Shown here: positions 1 through 8,552 of the stretch, one piece after another
Position numbering within the stretch: position 1 is the first letter of the stretch
Layout: every line of letters starts with the position of its first letter
Source of the DNA: Dyadobacter sediminis
GTDB lineage: Bacteria > Bacteroidota > Bacteroidia > Cytophagales > Spirosomataceae
Direction of reading: 5' to 3'
Length of the DNA stretch: 64,000 nt
Assembly (NCBI RefSeq): GCF_005860765.1
Contig: NZ_VCEI01000011.1
Span: 124,001 to 188,000, forward strand
Position numbers and translations under genes: made by a program
The notes under the pieces: model-generated
Databases searched by the model: none
What the model saw: the letters and a program-made list of their open reading frames with translations, nothing else
Told to the model about the DNA's origin: nothing

Positions 1-1311
1 GCACAGGATTGCCAACAGGCCGCTGCGTACGGATTCATCGGTATACCGGACTGGCTCATAAGCCGGATAGCCCGCCCAGTCAATGCTTTCCGTTGGCGTT
101 TCTTCAAAGATGAACGGATAAAAATATTCACGGATCTGCCGGTGATGCACTTTTACGGATTGCAGGTAGCGGATATGGCTGGTGAGGTCTGTATTGGCAA
201 TCTTGTTCAGGGACTGCTGTGCCGCAATGACCGGGTTGAAACCGCCCATGCGTTCAGAAAGCGTTTGTCTTTGCCGTAATTTGTCAAAAAGCTTTTCAGA
301 GGAACGGGCAGACTCCATGTCTCCCGAAAACTGCATGGCATAGTACCAGCCCGGCGAATAGCTGTCATCCGGTACCGGGTACTTGCGGTACTGCGGATAC
401 ACGGCATAAAACTTTTCCATGGTCGGTTTTTTAGGTTCATCCCATTTGGCATGATAACCTTCCCGTTGCCGGATGGCTGTTTCTGTCGCTTCCGGCACGG
501 GTATGCTGTTGTTGACCCAAATGTTTGCTGCTCCCGGAAAAAGGATGGCCAGGAAAATCCAGATGCAGACCAGCGCAGTGGCGTTAAACGCCGAGCTTTT
601 CCCAAGGGCAACGACCATCATGGAAATCATAAACCAGAACAGTACATAAAGCATCAGCACGCTCAGCAGCTTAAAGGTCTGCAGGGAAACAGGAAGCTGC
701 AATGTAATCGCAGCCATTGCAAATACCAGCAGCGTAATGACCAGAATGGTAATCAGTCGGACCAGCAGTTTGCCCGCAATGGCTGCACGGATGCTTCTGG
801 TCGTAGTCCGGACCATTTTCCATACGCCGTTTTCCTGTTCTTCCGAAAACGCGTTGTAAGTGAATGCAATAATCAGCAGCGGGAAAAGGAATAAAAAGAC
901 AAAGGATGCATCCAGGTTTCCGGCCAGCAAGGTAAGCGGGTTGGTCAGTTCGGAGTCGTAAAGCTGCCCTTCAATGGCCAGCATCTTGACTTTCAGCGTA
1001 AAAGGATTTACATCCCGTTGTCCGATCGAGAATTCAGCCCAGGGCGAAGCAGGATGGGTGGTGTAAAAAAACGGATAATAGGCCGTGGTTCCGGCGGCTT
1101 TCCCTGTTCCGTGTTCAACGATCTGCTGCAGATGGATTTTCTGGACGGCCGGTACCGAAGCAATGGTCTGCCGCTGACGGTTGATTACATGATGGCCATG
1201 GTAAAAGCTGTAAATGCCGATGAGCAGCAAGCTGGCAGCTCCGGTCAGCACGGTATTTCCCAGCAGGAAATTCTTGATTTCCAGTAGTAACACTTTCAGG
1301 TGGATGTTCAT
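1..1311 (-). CDS. DUF3526 ABC-2 type transporter permease, partial at 3' end
   Basis: The reading frame is open from an ATG at 1311 down to base 1, giving 437 codons with no stop, so the C-terminus lies outside the window. The protein opens with a short cytoplasmic stretch and a membrane segment (about residues 18-36), then a long extracytoplasmic region, then several membrane segments around residues 130-280. This is the plan of DUF3526 permeases, which are membrane subunits of ABC exporters. Its ATG overlaps the TGA of the upstream permease gene as ATGA, so the two are translationally coupled and probably form one heterodimeric channel. The ATPase is not in the window and may lie further downstream. 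The substrate cannot be read from the sequence. Confidence 0.85.
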   Translation of the reverse strand, partial: MNIHLKVLLLEIKNFLLGNTVLTGAASLLLIGIYSFYHGHHVINRQRQTIASVPAVQKIHLQQIVEHGTGKAAGTTAYYPFFYTTHPASPWAEFSIGQRDVNPFTLKVKMLAIEGQLYDSELTNPLTLLAGNLDASFVFLFLFPLLIIAFTYNAFSEEQENGVWKMVRTTTRSIRAAIAGKLLVRLITILVITLLVFAMAAITLQLPVSLQTFKLLSVLMLYVLFWFMISMMVVALGKSSAFNATALVCIWIFLAILFPGAANIWVNNSIPVPEATETAIRQREGYHAKWDEPKKPTMEKFYAVYPQYRKYPVPDDSYSPGWYYAMQFSGDMESARSSEKLFDKLRQRQTLSERMGGFNPVIAAQQSLNKIANTDLTSHIRYLQSVKVHHRQIREYFYPFIFEETPTESIDWAGYPAYEPVRYTDESVRSGLLAILC

Positions 1312-2747
1312 AATTGATACGCACGTTTGGAAGAAACATAGGTCAATGCGCCAAAACCTGCTGCTACCCAAAGCAGGAGCGCAGCCAGACTGAGGCTGGC
1401 ATCAGAAAGGTTTCTGCTGACAGGTACCGGCTGGAAAGTAAAATCGGGTTGTTTCTGCCAGTTTTCCGCGCTGACTTTCTGCTTGCTGTCGTTCTGGTAT
1501 TTGATCCGGGTCAGATGGATTTCGTTGAGTTTTTTTGTTCTCTCAAACCTGTATTTTTCTGTCTGCTTTTGAAATGCGGTAAAACTGTCGAAGTCGGTAC
1601 CCGAAAGGTTCATCGAAAGATTGCGGATTGCCAGGTACGGATCAATCAATGCATGAATCGACGATACGGTGTTCTGAGATTTGTAAATGCCGATCAGATT
1701 ATCAAAATGTTTGTTGAAAATCCCGGATGAAATCGTTTCCCCTTCCTGCATCACAAGCGCACCGTAATTGACCGGGAGCGCAGCGATGGAGTCCACGCCG
1801 TACTTCCTTAATGTTGCAGCTTTCAACTGTGAAAAATGCGGATCGTCCGGATCATGCGAGTCGCCCTGTTTGCTGACATCTGCTTCAATGGCCTGTTCAA
1901 AAGCAATCTTGTCTGGAGCCGTATGCAGGCTGCTGCCGAGCGTCTGGGCGGTTTTCGGAATCACAATAAAAAACAGCATCCAGATGAGGACAAGCGTCAT
2001 CAAAGCGTTTTTGGAAGATTTGCTTAGGGCCGATACGGTTACAACCAGCATGGTAATGATCAGGAAGTAAAGGGCATATAAAATGGTCAGCAGTACGATG
2101 CGCGTCAAAGCATCCGCGTTGATTCCGCCCGCAATGAGCAGGTTTCCTGCCATCAGGCATAAAAGCAGCAGGGGTAAGAACAAAATCCAGACAACGCCAG
2201 TGATCCCGGCAGTTTTACCCAGAAGGATGTCCAGAAAGGATGCCCGCTGGCAAAGCATTATTTTCAGCACGCCATTCTGTTTGAGCCCGGCCACGGTCTG
2301 AAAACCGATGAAAATGATAAAAAGCGGCACGAGCAGCTGCAACACCATGGCCATACTCAGTTCGCCAAACCGCAGCATACCGTTGGAAAAGCCCGCCTCG
2401 CTCATGTTTATCGTATTTTGTCTGTGTGCTTCCAGAAACACCGCATTGCCCACGTAGCTGTCCAGCCCGAAATCAAAAAAGCTGAGCGGCGATTTCTCTC
2501 TGAAAACCATATAGCCGTAATGCGCTACCCGGTGCGGATGCCGGTTGGGCTGGTTCATCCATTGGTCAAGTACCTCCTGATGAGCCGTTTTTTGCTGATG
2601 ATTGAATTTTCGGACATACTGCCAGCCGGTAAAGGTCGCCAGCAGGCTTACGAGCAGTAAAACAGTAAAAAGTGCCAGCGGGATTTTACTTCTGAAGATG
2701 GAAGTCCATTCCTGCCGGGCAATGATGGTGATAAAATTGAAATGCAT
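1308..2747 (-). CDS. DUF3526 ABC-2 type transporter permease
   Basis: A protein of 479 aa and the first gene of a two-permease operon. It has an N-terminal membrane segment (about residues 16-40), a large loop, and a hydrophobic block with several helices near residues 150-290, then a second soluble region and a last helix near the C-terminus. This matches the DUF3526 family of ABC-2 permeases. The open frame extends upstream to 2879, but the ATG at 2747 (start MHFNFITII) is preferred because the extension would cross the putative promoter and operators at 2852-2903. The stop overlaps the next ATG. Such permeases often occur as tandem pairs with one ATPase. The cargo is unknown. Confidence 0.85.
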   Translation of the reverse strand: MHFNFITIIARQEWTSIFRSKIPLALFTVLLLVSLLATFTGWQYVRKFNHQQKTAHQEVLDQWMNQPNRHPHRVAHYGYMVFREKSPLSFFDFGLDSYVGNAVFLEAHRQNTINMSEAGFSNGMLRFGELSMAMVLQLLVPLFIIFIGFQTVAGLKQNGVLKIMLCQRASFLDILLGKTAGITGVVWILFLPLLLLCLMAGNLLIAGGINADALTRIVLLTILYALYFLIITMLVVTVSALSKSSKNALMTLVLIWMLFFIVIPKTAQTLGSSLHTAPDKIAFEQAIEADVSKQGDSHDPDDPHFSQLKAATLRKYGVDSIAALPVNYGALVMQEGETISSGIFNKHFDNLIGIYKSQNTVSSIHALIDPYLAIRNLSMNLSGTDFDSFTAFQKQTEKYRFERTKKLNEIHLTRIKYQNDSKQKVSAENWQKQPDFTFQPVPVSRNLSDASLSLAALLLWVAAGFGALTYVSSKRAYQL

Positions 2748-2851
2748 CCTGTATGTAGGTTTGTCTTGCTTTTCGTTGTGACGATCGTCAGAATACCATG
2801 AATCATCGGCTGACCAGGTTCGGAAGCGGTCACTCACGTTTGATATGTAAA

Positions 2852-2903
2852 TGCAATAATGTTGCAAATAACAAAACAAAATGTACTTTGCAACAACGTT
2901 GCA
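2852..2903 (-). promoter_or_regulatory. Twin 15-bp inverted-repeat operators over the DUF3526 operon promoter
   Basis: Two near-identical palindromes lie 37 bp apart start to start: TGCAAT-AAT-GTTGCA at 2852-2866 and TGCAAC-AAC-GTTGCA at 2889-2903. On the minus strand the two sites supply a TTG and a TATTTG hexamer separated by about 20 bases, close to the Bacteroidota -33/-7 pattern. A bound dimer would therefore cover both promoter elements. The 7-1-7-like geometry recalls Fur-family boxes, but that is inference. No regulator gene is adjacent. Confidence 0.6.
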
Positions 2904-2975
2904 TGAAATTTTCGGATGTTTTCTTTTTACGAAGGCATCTTAAAAGCATCAAACGACTGCTTACCCGCAACTGTG

Positions 2976-4142
2976 TCAGGAACTTATTTTAAACAGGCTT
3001 TTGACAAACGGAGCAATAAAATGTTTTGCTTTCAGACTGAGCATGATTTTCAGATCGTCCCGGGCGGTACTTTCGGAATCCAGAAATGCAAAGATACTGT
3101 TGGCGTCTACATGCGTAAACAGATCGCTGAATATCTGGTGGCCCGGATACACATGCTGATCCAGAACCTTCAGGATCGTACTATCGAGCAATTGGTGCTT
3201 TTCACTGATATTTTCCTTTTTGAAAAAGGGATGGCCTTTTTCCCGGAATGAAGCCAGTATTTTTGAAACTGTTTTTTGAGTATTCGTGAAAGTGTATCCC
3301 GACGAGCCCCTTGTATCGCCGCCGGCCGTACCGATGTTCATGACAGGACCGTTTTTTCTGCTGAACCTGAAATCCGTCATGGGAATAATTCCGAATTCAT
3401 GTTCAAGAATCTCGTATTCCGTAATCTCAAGCACTTCGTTCAGGTACTGCTTGATTTTGAGGTCGTATGTGCCGTCTTCCAGCAGTTTCTTGGAAAAAAC
3501 GGTATATTCGATAAAAAGCTGATCCTGCGCGACAGGCAGCACATAAAAAAACGTGGTGCCGTTTTCCTGCGTGGTCCTGAAATCCATCAGGTGCATTTCC
3601 GAAGGATTGCCGCTGAACTGCTTCGTTTGGATCATTATTCCTTTGAAATGCTGTAAAAAGTACTGATCCCATGGCTTCAGTTGCGGCTTGCTGAACGTTG
3701 AATTAAAGACATATTTCGCCTTGTAAGCAGCATCCCGGGTCTGAACGGTCCCGGCATGGGGTGCGTTTTCTATGGACAGGATTTCGGCCTGGACAAACGT
3801 TACCTGCGGGCTTTGACGAAGAAAGGAAAGTACAAACTGATAAAAATCAATGCTCCGGATCATATGGTAAGCATAGTTTCCATTGTTCAGCGGAATTTGC
3901 CTTCCTTCATTGGTAAAGAAAAACAGGTTTTTCCAGGAATGATAAAAAACTTCCTGAAAAGGGGATTTCTCATTTGCATGCTGCCAGAAGCACCATGTCC
4001 GGTCATTTTTATTTTTGATATCCTTATCGACAATGAGTATGCTTTCATTTTGCCATATGCCTTCACGAAGCCCGCGATAAGCCAGACTGAGCCCGGCCAT
4101 TCCGCTTCCGGCAAAAATAATATCAAAGTCTTTTGTCTGCAT
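2976..4142 (-). CDS. crtY: Lycopene beta-cyclase
   Basis: A protein of 388 aa. It closes the ends of lycopene to beta-ionone rings in carotenoid synthesis, acting at the inner membrane. The N-terminus carries a dinucleotide-binding fold (FAGSGMAGLSLAYRG, residues 10-24), then the family's acidic strand end (VDKD) and the DRTWCFW motif near residue 47 that marks CrtY-type cyclases. A second conserved block (IGTAGGDTRGSSGYTF, about residues 272-287) is the typical C-terminal FAD-site segment. The length fits CrtY. No other carotenoid gene is next to it, so the rest of the pathway must be elsewhere. It supports a pigmented Bacteroidota host. The start is the ATG at 4142. Confidence 0.92.
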   Translation of the reverse strand: MQTKDFDIIFAGSGMAGLSLAYRGLREGIWQNESILIVDKDIKNKNDRTWCFWQHANEKSPFQEVFYHSWKNLFFFTNEGRQIPLNNGNYAYHMIRSIDFYQFVLSFLRQSPQVTFVQAEILSIENAPHAGTVQTRDAAYKAKYVFNSTFSKPQLKPWDQYFLQHFKGIMIQTKQFSGNPSEMHLMDFRTTQENGTTFFYVLPVAQDQLFIEYTVFSKKLLEDGTYDLKIKQYLNEVLEITEYEILEHEFGIIPMTDFRFSRKNGPVMNIGTAGGDTRGSSGYTFTNTQKTVSKILASFREKGHPFFKKENISEKHQLLDSTILKVLDQHVYPGHQIFSDLFTHVDANSIFAFLDSESTARDDLKIMLSLKAKHFIAPFVKSLFKISS

Positions 4143-4531
4143 ACGTGCTGTGGATCATCGGTATAAAATGGCATTTCAGCAAATATCCATGTTTTGGCAT
4201 AGATAAGCGATCCGGTTTCCTTTATTAATTGATAATTTCTGCGAATTGTTAATGCCATGTACTTTCCGATTGCTTGCTGCAGGTGCAGGCGGGCCGGTTG
4301 CTGCCCGTTCCCGCGCGCATTTTCCATGCTGTTTACAGCCAGAAAGTATTCCGGGAACCGGACGGCGATGCGCCTGATAAATTGTCCGCAAGGAAGTATT
4401 GCTGTTCATTTTCGGACATCGTCCATATGAATAAAGCAGCTTTACGCCGTGTAAAGCTGGTTTTGAAAACTGGCACTTCGTTTTACATAAACCCTACATG
4501 ACGGGACAAAGCCAACCTTTACAAAACTGAT
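4143..4531. other. Divergent intergenic region between crtY and the FtsX-type permease
   Basis: These 389 bases separate two divergent genes and should hold both promoters. I see no ORF with protein-like composition, no clear TTTG/TAnnTTTG promoter and no strong hairpin. Confidence 0.5.
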
Positions 4532-6982
4532 ATGATCCGGAACTACTTAAAAATAGCCATGCGCAATATGTGGAAAAGCAGGACTTTTTCGCTTGTGAAT
4601 CTGACCGGCCTGGTAACCGGCATTACTGCCTGTCTGCTAATTCTGCAATATGTGAGCTTCGAGTTAAGTTTTGATCAGTTTCACAAGGACGGATCACGCA
4701 TTTACCGCATAGCAAACGACCGCTTTCAGCAGGGCAAACGGGTACAGCATGGCACCATTACCTATCCGGCAGTTGGCCCGGCCATGCTGCGCGACTTCAG
4801 TGAAGTGGAAAGCGTAACGACGCTGGGCTACGTGGGCACTTTCAATCTGCAGAAAGATAACCGGATTTTACAGGAAAAGGCAATTTATGCAGATAATCAG
4901 TTTCTGTCCATGTTTACGTTTCCTTTGCTTGCCGGCGACACAAGAACGGCGCTCAGAGCGCCCCGGTCCATTGTCATTTCCGAAAGCATTGCCAAAAAGT
5001 TTTTCAGGATATCTTCTGCAGATTATGCAGGTTTGCTAGGCAAAACCATAAAAGTGGATACTGATAACGAGCCGTATCAGATTACGGCCGTGATGAAGGA
5101 TTTTCCGGCAGCTTCGCATCTGGAATTTGGCGCTTTGATGTCTTATGAAACGCTGACGAAAACCTGGGGCGAATGGGTAAAAACCAGCTTTGACAATTCG
5201 GATATGTGGCATTATGTCAAGCTCCGGCCCGGCGCAGATGTGGCGGCTCTGGAAGAGAAACTGCCGGCTTTCAGCCAGCGTCACTTCAAAGGCGACAAGG
5301 TTTCGGGAAGTGTCGAGAAGTTCAGCCTGCAGCCGCTGCACCGTGCGCATCTTTTTTCGGATTTTGAATATGAAATCGGCAAGGTTAATAATGGCAAGGC
5401 CGTATGGACAATGCTTGTCATTGCCGCTTTCATTCTCATTATTGCATGGATCAATTACATCAATCTGTCCACGGCGCGTTCGCTTGAACGTGCACGGGAA
5501 GTAGGAGTGCGGAAAGTGGCCGGCGCTACTTCTTCGCAGCTTATCTGGCAGTTTATGTCTGAATCCATTGTGCTTAACCTGATTGCTGCGGTACTGGCCG
5601 TGGTGCTGACAATCCTCCTGCAGCCAACACTTAATCAGCTTATCGGCAAACCTTTGTCCTTGTCCTTGCTTGCAGGATCGGGATTTGGCGGATATGATCT
5701 GCCGGCCATCCTGGGAGCCATTTTCGTTGCGGGCATTTTGCTTTCCGGCTTTTATCCAGCCTTTGCATTATCGGGTTTCAGGGCGATCCAGGTTTTGAAA
5801 GGAACATTTAAAAGATCATCACAAGGAATTTGGGTGCGGCAATCGCTTGTGGTGTTTCAGTATACGGCATCCATTATCCTGATCGTCGGGACGTTCATTG
5901 TGTTCCGGCAACTGAAATTCATGCGAGAAGAAAAGCTCGGCTTCAATATGGATCAGGTTCTGGTGGTGCGCGGGCCAGAGCTTACGCGCTGGGATTCAAC
6001 GGCCATAGACCGCATCAATGCATTCAAAACGGAACTGGAACGCATTCCGTCCGTGCAGCTGGCGAGCGCATCCGGCAATATCTTTGGCAACCGGCTTGGG
6101 CGCAGCTTTAACATCAAACGTGTGGGTTCCGGTGAAAAACAAGACGTGACGTTCAGTACGATGGCCGTTGACCTTGATTTTTTTGAAACCTATAAAATAA
6201 AAAAACTGGCAGGCCGCAACTTTCTGCCTACGGATTCGAATGTCGATGGGAGTAAAGTGAAGCATACCATCCTGAATCTGGCTGCTGTCAGGCTGCTCGG
6301 ATTCCGGAATGCAGACGAGGCTGTAAACCAGAAGTATGTTGTAAACGGCAGAGAATGGGAAATTGTGGGTGTAGTAAGTGACTTTCACCAGCAATCGCTG
6401 AAGCATGTCATTGAGCCGATTTTATTTGCTCCGTTTTACTCCATGGGCGGTTTCTTTTCCATGAAAATAAATGCGCCTCAGGCTAATGCAACCATTCAAC
6501 AAGTCAGAAAGAAATACGATTCCTTTTTTCCGGGCAATCATTTCAACTACTTTTTCATGGATCAGAAGTTCAACGAGCAATATGAAGATGACCGGGTTTT
6601 TGGCAAGGTTTCTACCTTCTTTTCGATGCTGGCTGTCATGATTGCTTCACTGGGCATATTTGGTTTGTCGTCCTACACCATTGCGCAGCGCACCAAGGAA
6701 ATCGGTGTGCGCAAGGTACTGGGCGCCACGGTAGGAAGTATTGTTGCCATGCTGTCTCAGGATTTTATCAAACTGGTGCTGATTGCCATTGTCATTGGCT
6801 CACCGGTTGCCTGGTATGTAACCCGGCAGTGGCTGAATGATTTTGCCTACAAGATCGATATGGAGTGGTGGATGTTTGCAATGGCCGGCATCGTTGCAAT
6901 CCTGCTGGCCTTTGTCACAGTCAGTTCACAGGCCATCAAAGCCGCATTGACGAACCCTGCAAAGACTTTGAAATCGGAGTAA
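4532..6982 (+). CDS. FtsX/MacB-type ABC transporter permease
   Basis: A protein of 816 aa, about twice the size of single-module MacB permeases. It has a first membrane helix (residues 20-42), a periplasmic MacB_PCD domain, three helices with the ATPase-contact motif EVGVRKVAGA (about residue 325), then a second periplasmic domain and a second FtsX module with the matching motif EIGVRKVLGA near residue 726. The duplicated module means one chain can form the whole transmembrane part. This type is abundant in Dyadobacter-like genomes and usually works with a separate MacB-like ATPase, which is not adjacent here. The role is probably mechanotransmission or lipoprotein/peptide export. The substrate is unknown. 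Confidence 0.9.
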   Translation: MIRNYLKIAMRNMWKSRTFSLVNLTGLVTGITACLLILQYVSFELSFDQFHKDGSRIYRIANDRFQQGKRVQHGTITYPAVGPAMLRDFSEVESVTTLGYVGTFNLQKDNRILQEKAIYADNQFLSMFTFPLLAGDTRTALRAPRSIVISESIAKKFFRISSADYAGLLGKTIKVDTDNEPYQITAVMKDFPAASHLEFGALMSYETLTKTWGEWVKTSFDNSDMWHYVKLRPGADVAALEEKLPAFSQRHFKGDKVSGSVEKFSLQPLHRAHLFSDFEYEIGKVNNGKAVWTMLVIAAFILIIAWINYINLSTARSLERAREVGVRKVAGATSSQLIWQFMSESIVLNLIAAVLAVVLTILLQPTLNQLIGKPLSLSLLAGSGFGGYDLPAILGAIFVAGILLSGFYPAFALSGFRAIQVLKGTFKRSSQGIWVRQSLVVFQYTASIILIVGTFIVFRQLKFMREEKLGFNMDQVLVVRGPELTRWDSTAIDRINAFKTELERIPSVQLASASGNIFGNRLGRSFNIKRVGSGEKQDVTFSTMAVDLDFFETYKIKKLAGRNFLPTDSNVDGSKVKHTILNLAAVRLLGFRNADEAVNQKYVVNGREWEIVGVVSDFHQQSLKHVIEPILFAPFYSMGGFFSMKINAPQANATIQQVRKKYDSFFPGNHFNYFFMDQKFNEQYEDDRVFGKVSTFFSMLAVMIASLGIFGLSSYTIAQRTKEIGVRKVLGATVGSIVAMLSQDFIKLVLIAIVIGSPVAWYVTRQWLNDFAYKIDMEWWMFAMAGIVAILLAFVTVSSQAIKAALTNPAKTLKSE

Positions 6983-7392
6983 ACCTGATTGATGATCCCG
7001 AAGATCCGGTTGAACCGCTATAAACGTTCCTTATTGAACCTGTAATGATCTGGGTAAGTGCAGGAATATCAAAGCTTGTACAAAAATTTCAGGGTTTTGG
7101 TGTCGCCAACGGAACATCCGTGGTTACCGTTACACTTTTCAAACAACTGTATTTAGAGTACTTATATAAATTTTCTGTTACGGATTTTTTACCATTCTTT
7201 TTTATGATCATCCGGATTTGTACCGGAAAAGCAGTTTTGGTTAAATGGATGGTCGGTTGTTAACAAAATCCATTGTTTACATCCATTACTAAAATCAGTA
7301 CTTTGGTCATAAAACACATTCATGAACGTGTCAGAATTTTATTGATATTTGCATTCTGAAATGGGCGGTTACAAACTTTAAACGTGCAGGTT
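6983..7392. other. Intergenic region, no clear gene
   Basis: About 410 bases after the permease. A short frame here (7045-7263) has no protein-like features. TACTTTG near 7298 and TATTTGC near 7345 resemble Bacteroidota -7 elements and may serve the next gene, but neither has a well-spaced TTTG. Confidence 0.4.
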
Positions 7393-7839
7393 ATGTCTGT
7401 TTTACCCGGTTTTACTTTGCTTGAGTTGCAAACTGTCCGTTTATTTAAAATTTGCCGCAGAGCTCTGAAAACAGGGTTTGTGGCATCTTCCGCCTGGGTG
7501 CTGTTTTCCTGTGAAGATTACAGGCCGGCAGAACCGCCCGTAATAAAATACGTGAAAGTCGTCCATGTGGATCGCGATACGATAGTCGCCGTTCCGAATG
7601 AAAAGTCAGCTGCTACGGCCAGAATTGCATTTACAGAAACCTTGTCCGATACAGCAATCGTCCGAATTTCGCCGGACATGGCATTCTTACAACATGGTTC
7701 CGTCTTTTTGCTTCCGATAACAAACCCGCCTTTAATGTACATTTCCGGCCTTTCTGGCGACTCCCTTTTCTTGCAATACCAGCCATACAATAAACCGGTT
7801 TCAGGTGATCTCACCATTGAAATTGAATTTCAGAAATAG
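7393..7839 (+). CDS. Hypothetical protein, putative lipoprotein
   Basis: A protein of 148 aa from the ATG at 7393 (a GTG three codons upstream is also possible). A basic stretch is followed by a hydrophobic segment ending in VLFSC, so Cys40 could be the lipidated residue, although the segment before it is long for a signal peptide. The rest is a small beta-rich domain with no motif I recognise. It stands alone between an ABC permease and a DUF2805 gene. The function is unknown. Confidence 0.55.
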   Translation: MSVLPGFTLLELQTVRLFKICRRALKTGFVASSAWVLFSCEDYRPAEPPVIKYVKVVHVDRDTIVAVPNEKSAATARIAFTETLSDTAIVRISPDMAFLQHGSVFLLPITNPPLMYISGLSGDSLFLQYQPYNKPVSGDLTIEIEFQK

Positions 7840-8059
7840 GCCTGATGAACGCGGCTTCCAGTTTTGCTGACTTTATCGCAGGATTTCAAACAAACCGCAA
7901 ATGCTTGGTACGACTTGAATACAGAAGACTGCTCTGGCTCTTTTATCAAATGTTGATCGCTCGCACCATTTGGGTTTGCAACTGACAAATAGTAAATGCG
8001 GAATTTGATAATTTTTTAGTTTCTTTTCCTCATATAGGATAATAGCCTTTGATTTTAGC

Positions 8060-8368
8060 CTAAGTGCGTTTGCTGATTTTGTTGGCGGTTATCTGTCTTT
8101 GCAAATTGGACTTGAAGCGGAAATCGTGCATGTCTGATAATTTCAGGTGCTTTGTTATGCGGCCATGCACACGCTTTCGCCACATCCTGAAACTGCTGGA
8201 TTTCATTTTTTCGCGCATCAGGGTGATTGTCTGCTGTTCACTTAATCCAAATTGTGCTTTGATCACATCAAAAGGCGTCCTGTCTTCCCAGGCCATTTCA
8301 ATGACACGGTCAATTTCCTCGGGTTTCAAGGTTGTTTTTTGTTCAGGCATGTCTTCGTTAATCTTCAT
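8060..8368 (-). CDS. DUF2805 / TIGR03643 family protein
   Basis: A small basic protein of 102 aa. The block RVIEMAWEDRTPFD, followed by an FGLSEQQ helix and the SSFRMWRKRVHGR segment, is the signature of the TIGR03643 (DUF2805) family. The helical pattern resembles a helix-turn-helix, and the C-terminus is strongly basic, so nucleic-acid binding is plausible but unproven. It is transcribed alone. The start is the ATG at 8368. Confidence 0.85.
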   Translation of the reverse strand: MKINEDMPEQKTTLKPEEIDRVIEMAWEDRTPFDVIKAQFGLSEQQTITLMREKMKSSSFRMWRKRVHGRITKHLKLSDMHDFRFKSNLQRQITANKISKRT

Positions 8369-8461
8369 ATTGGCAATTATTCAATAAAATGCAGGCAAAT
8401 GACTTTGATCTGCCGAATTGTTTATAATGGTAAATTACTGTGCCAACATTTTTTAACCAGT

Positions 8462-8498
8462 AAATAAAAATGGCTGGCGGTGTTTGCTACCGCCAGCC
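8462..8498 (-). terminator. Rho-independent terminator of the susCD operon
   Basis: Perfect 10-bp stem (GGCTGGCGGT at 8472-8481 with ACCGCCAGCC at 8489-8498) and a 7-base loop. On the minus strand it is followed by ATTTTTATTTA. It lies 55 bases after the susD stop. Confidence 0.85.
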
Positions 8499-8552
8499 TG
8501 AGCTTATACTAAAATATTACAACAAAATGCCTTTTATGAACAGGAAGGCATA

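Noticed and set aside
2860..2890. Plus-strand promoter TTG-N19-TACTTTG inside the twin operators
   Set aside because: No plus-strand gene lies downstream; it would run into crtY antisense. It most likely arises because the operators are palindromic.
4176..4501. Short frames on both strands upstream of the FtsX-type permease
   Set aside because: Pro/Arg/Cys-rich translations without motif; overlapping frames on opposite strands suggest noise.
7045..7263. 72-codon frame between the permease and the lipoprotein gene
   Set aside because: No promoter, no conserved-looking motif and Phe/Ile-rich low-complexity translation.
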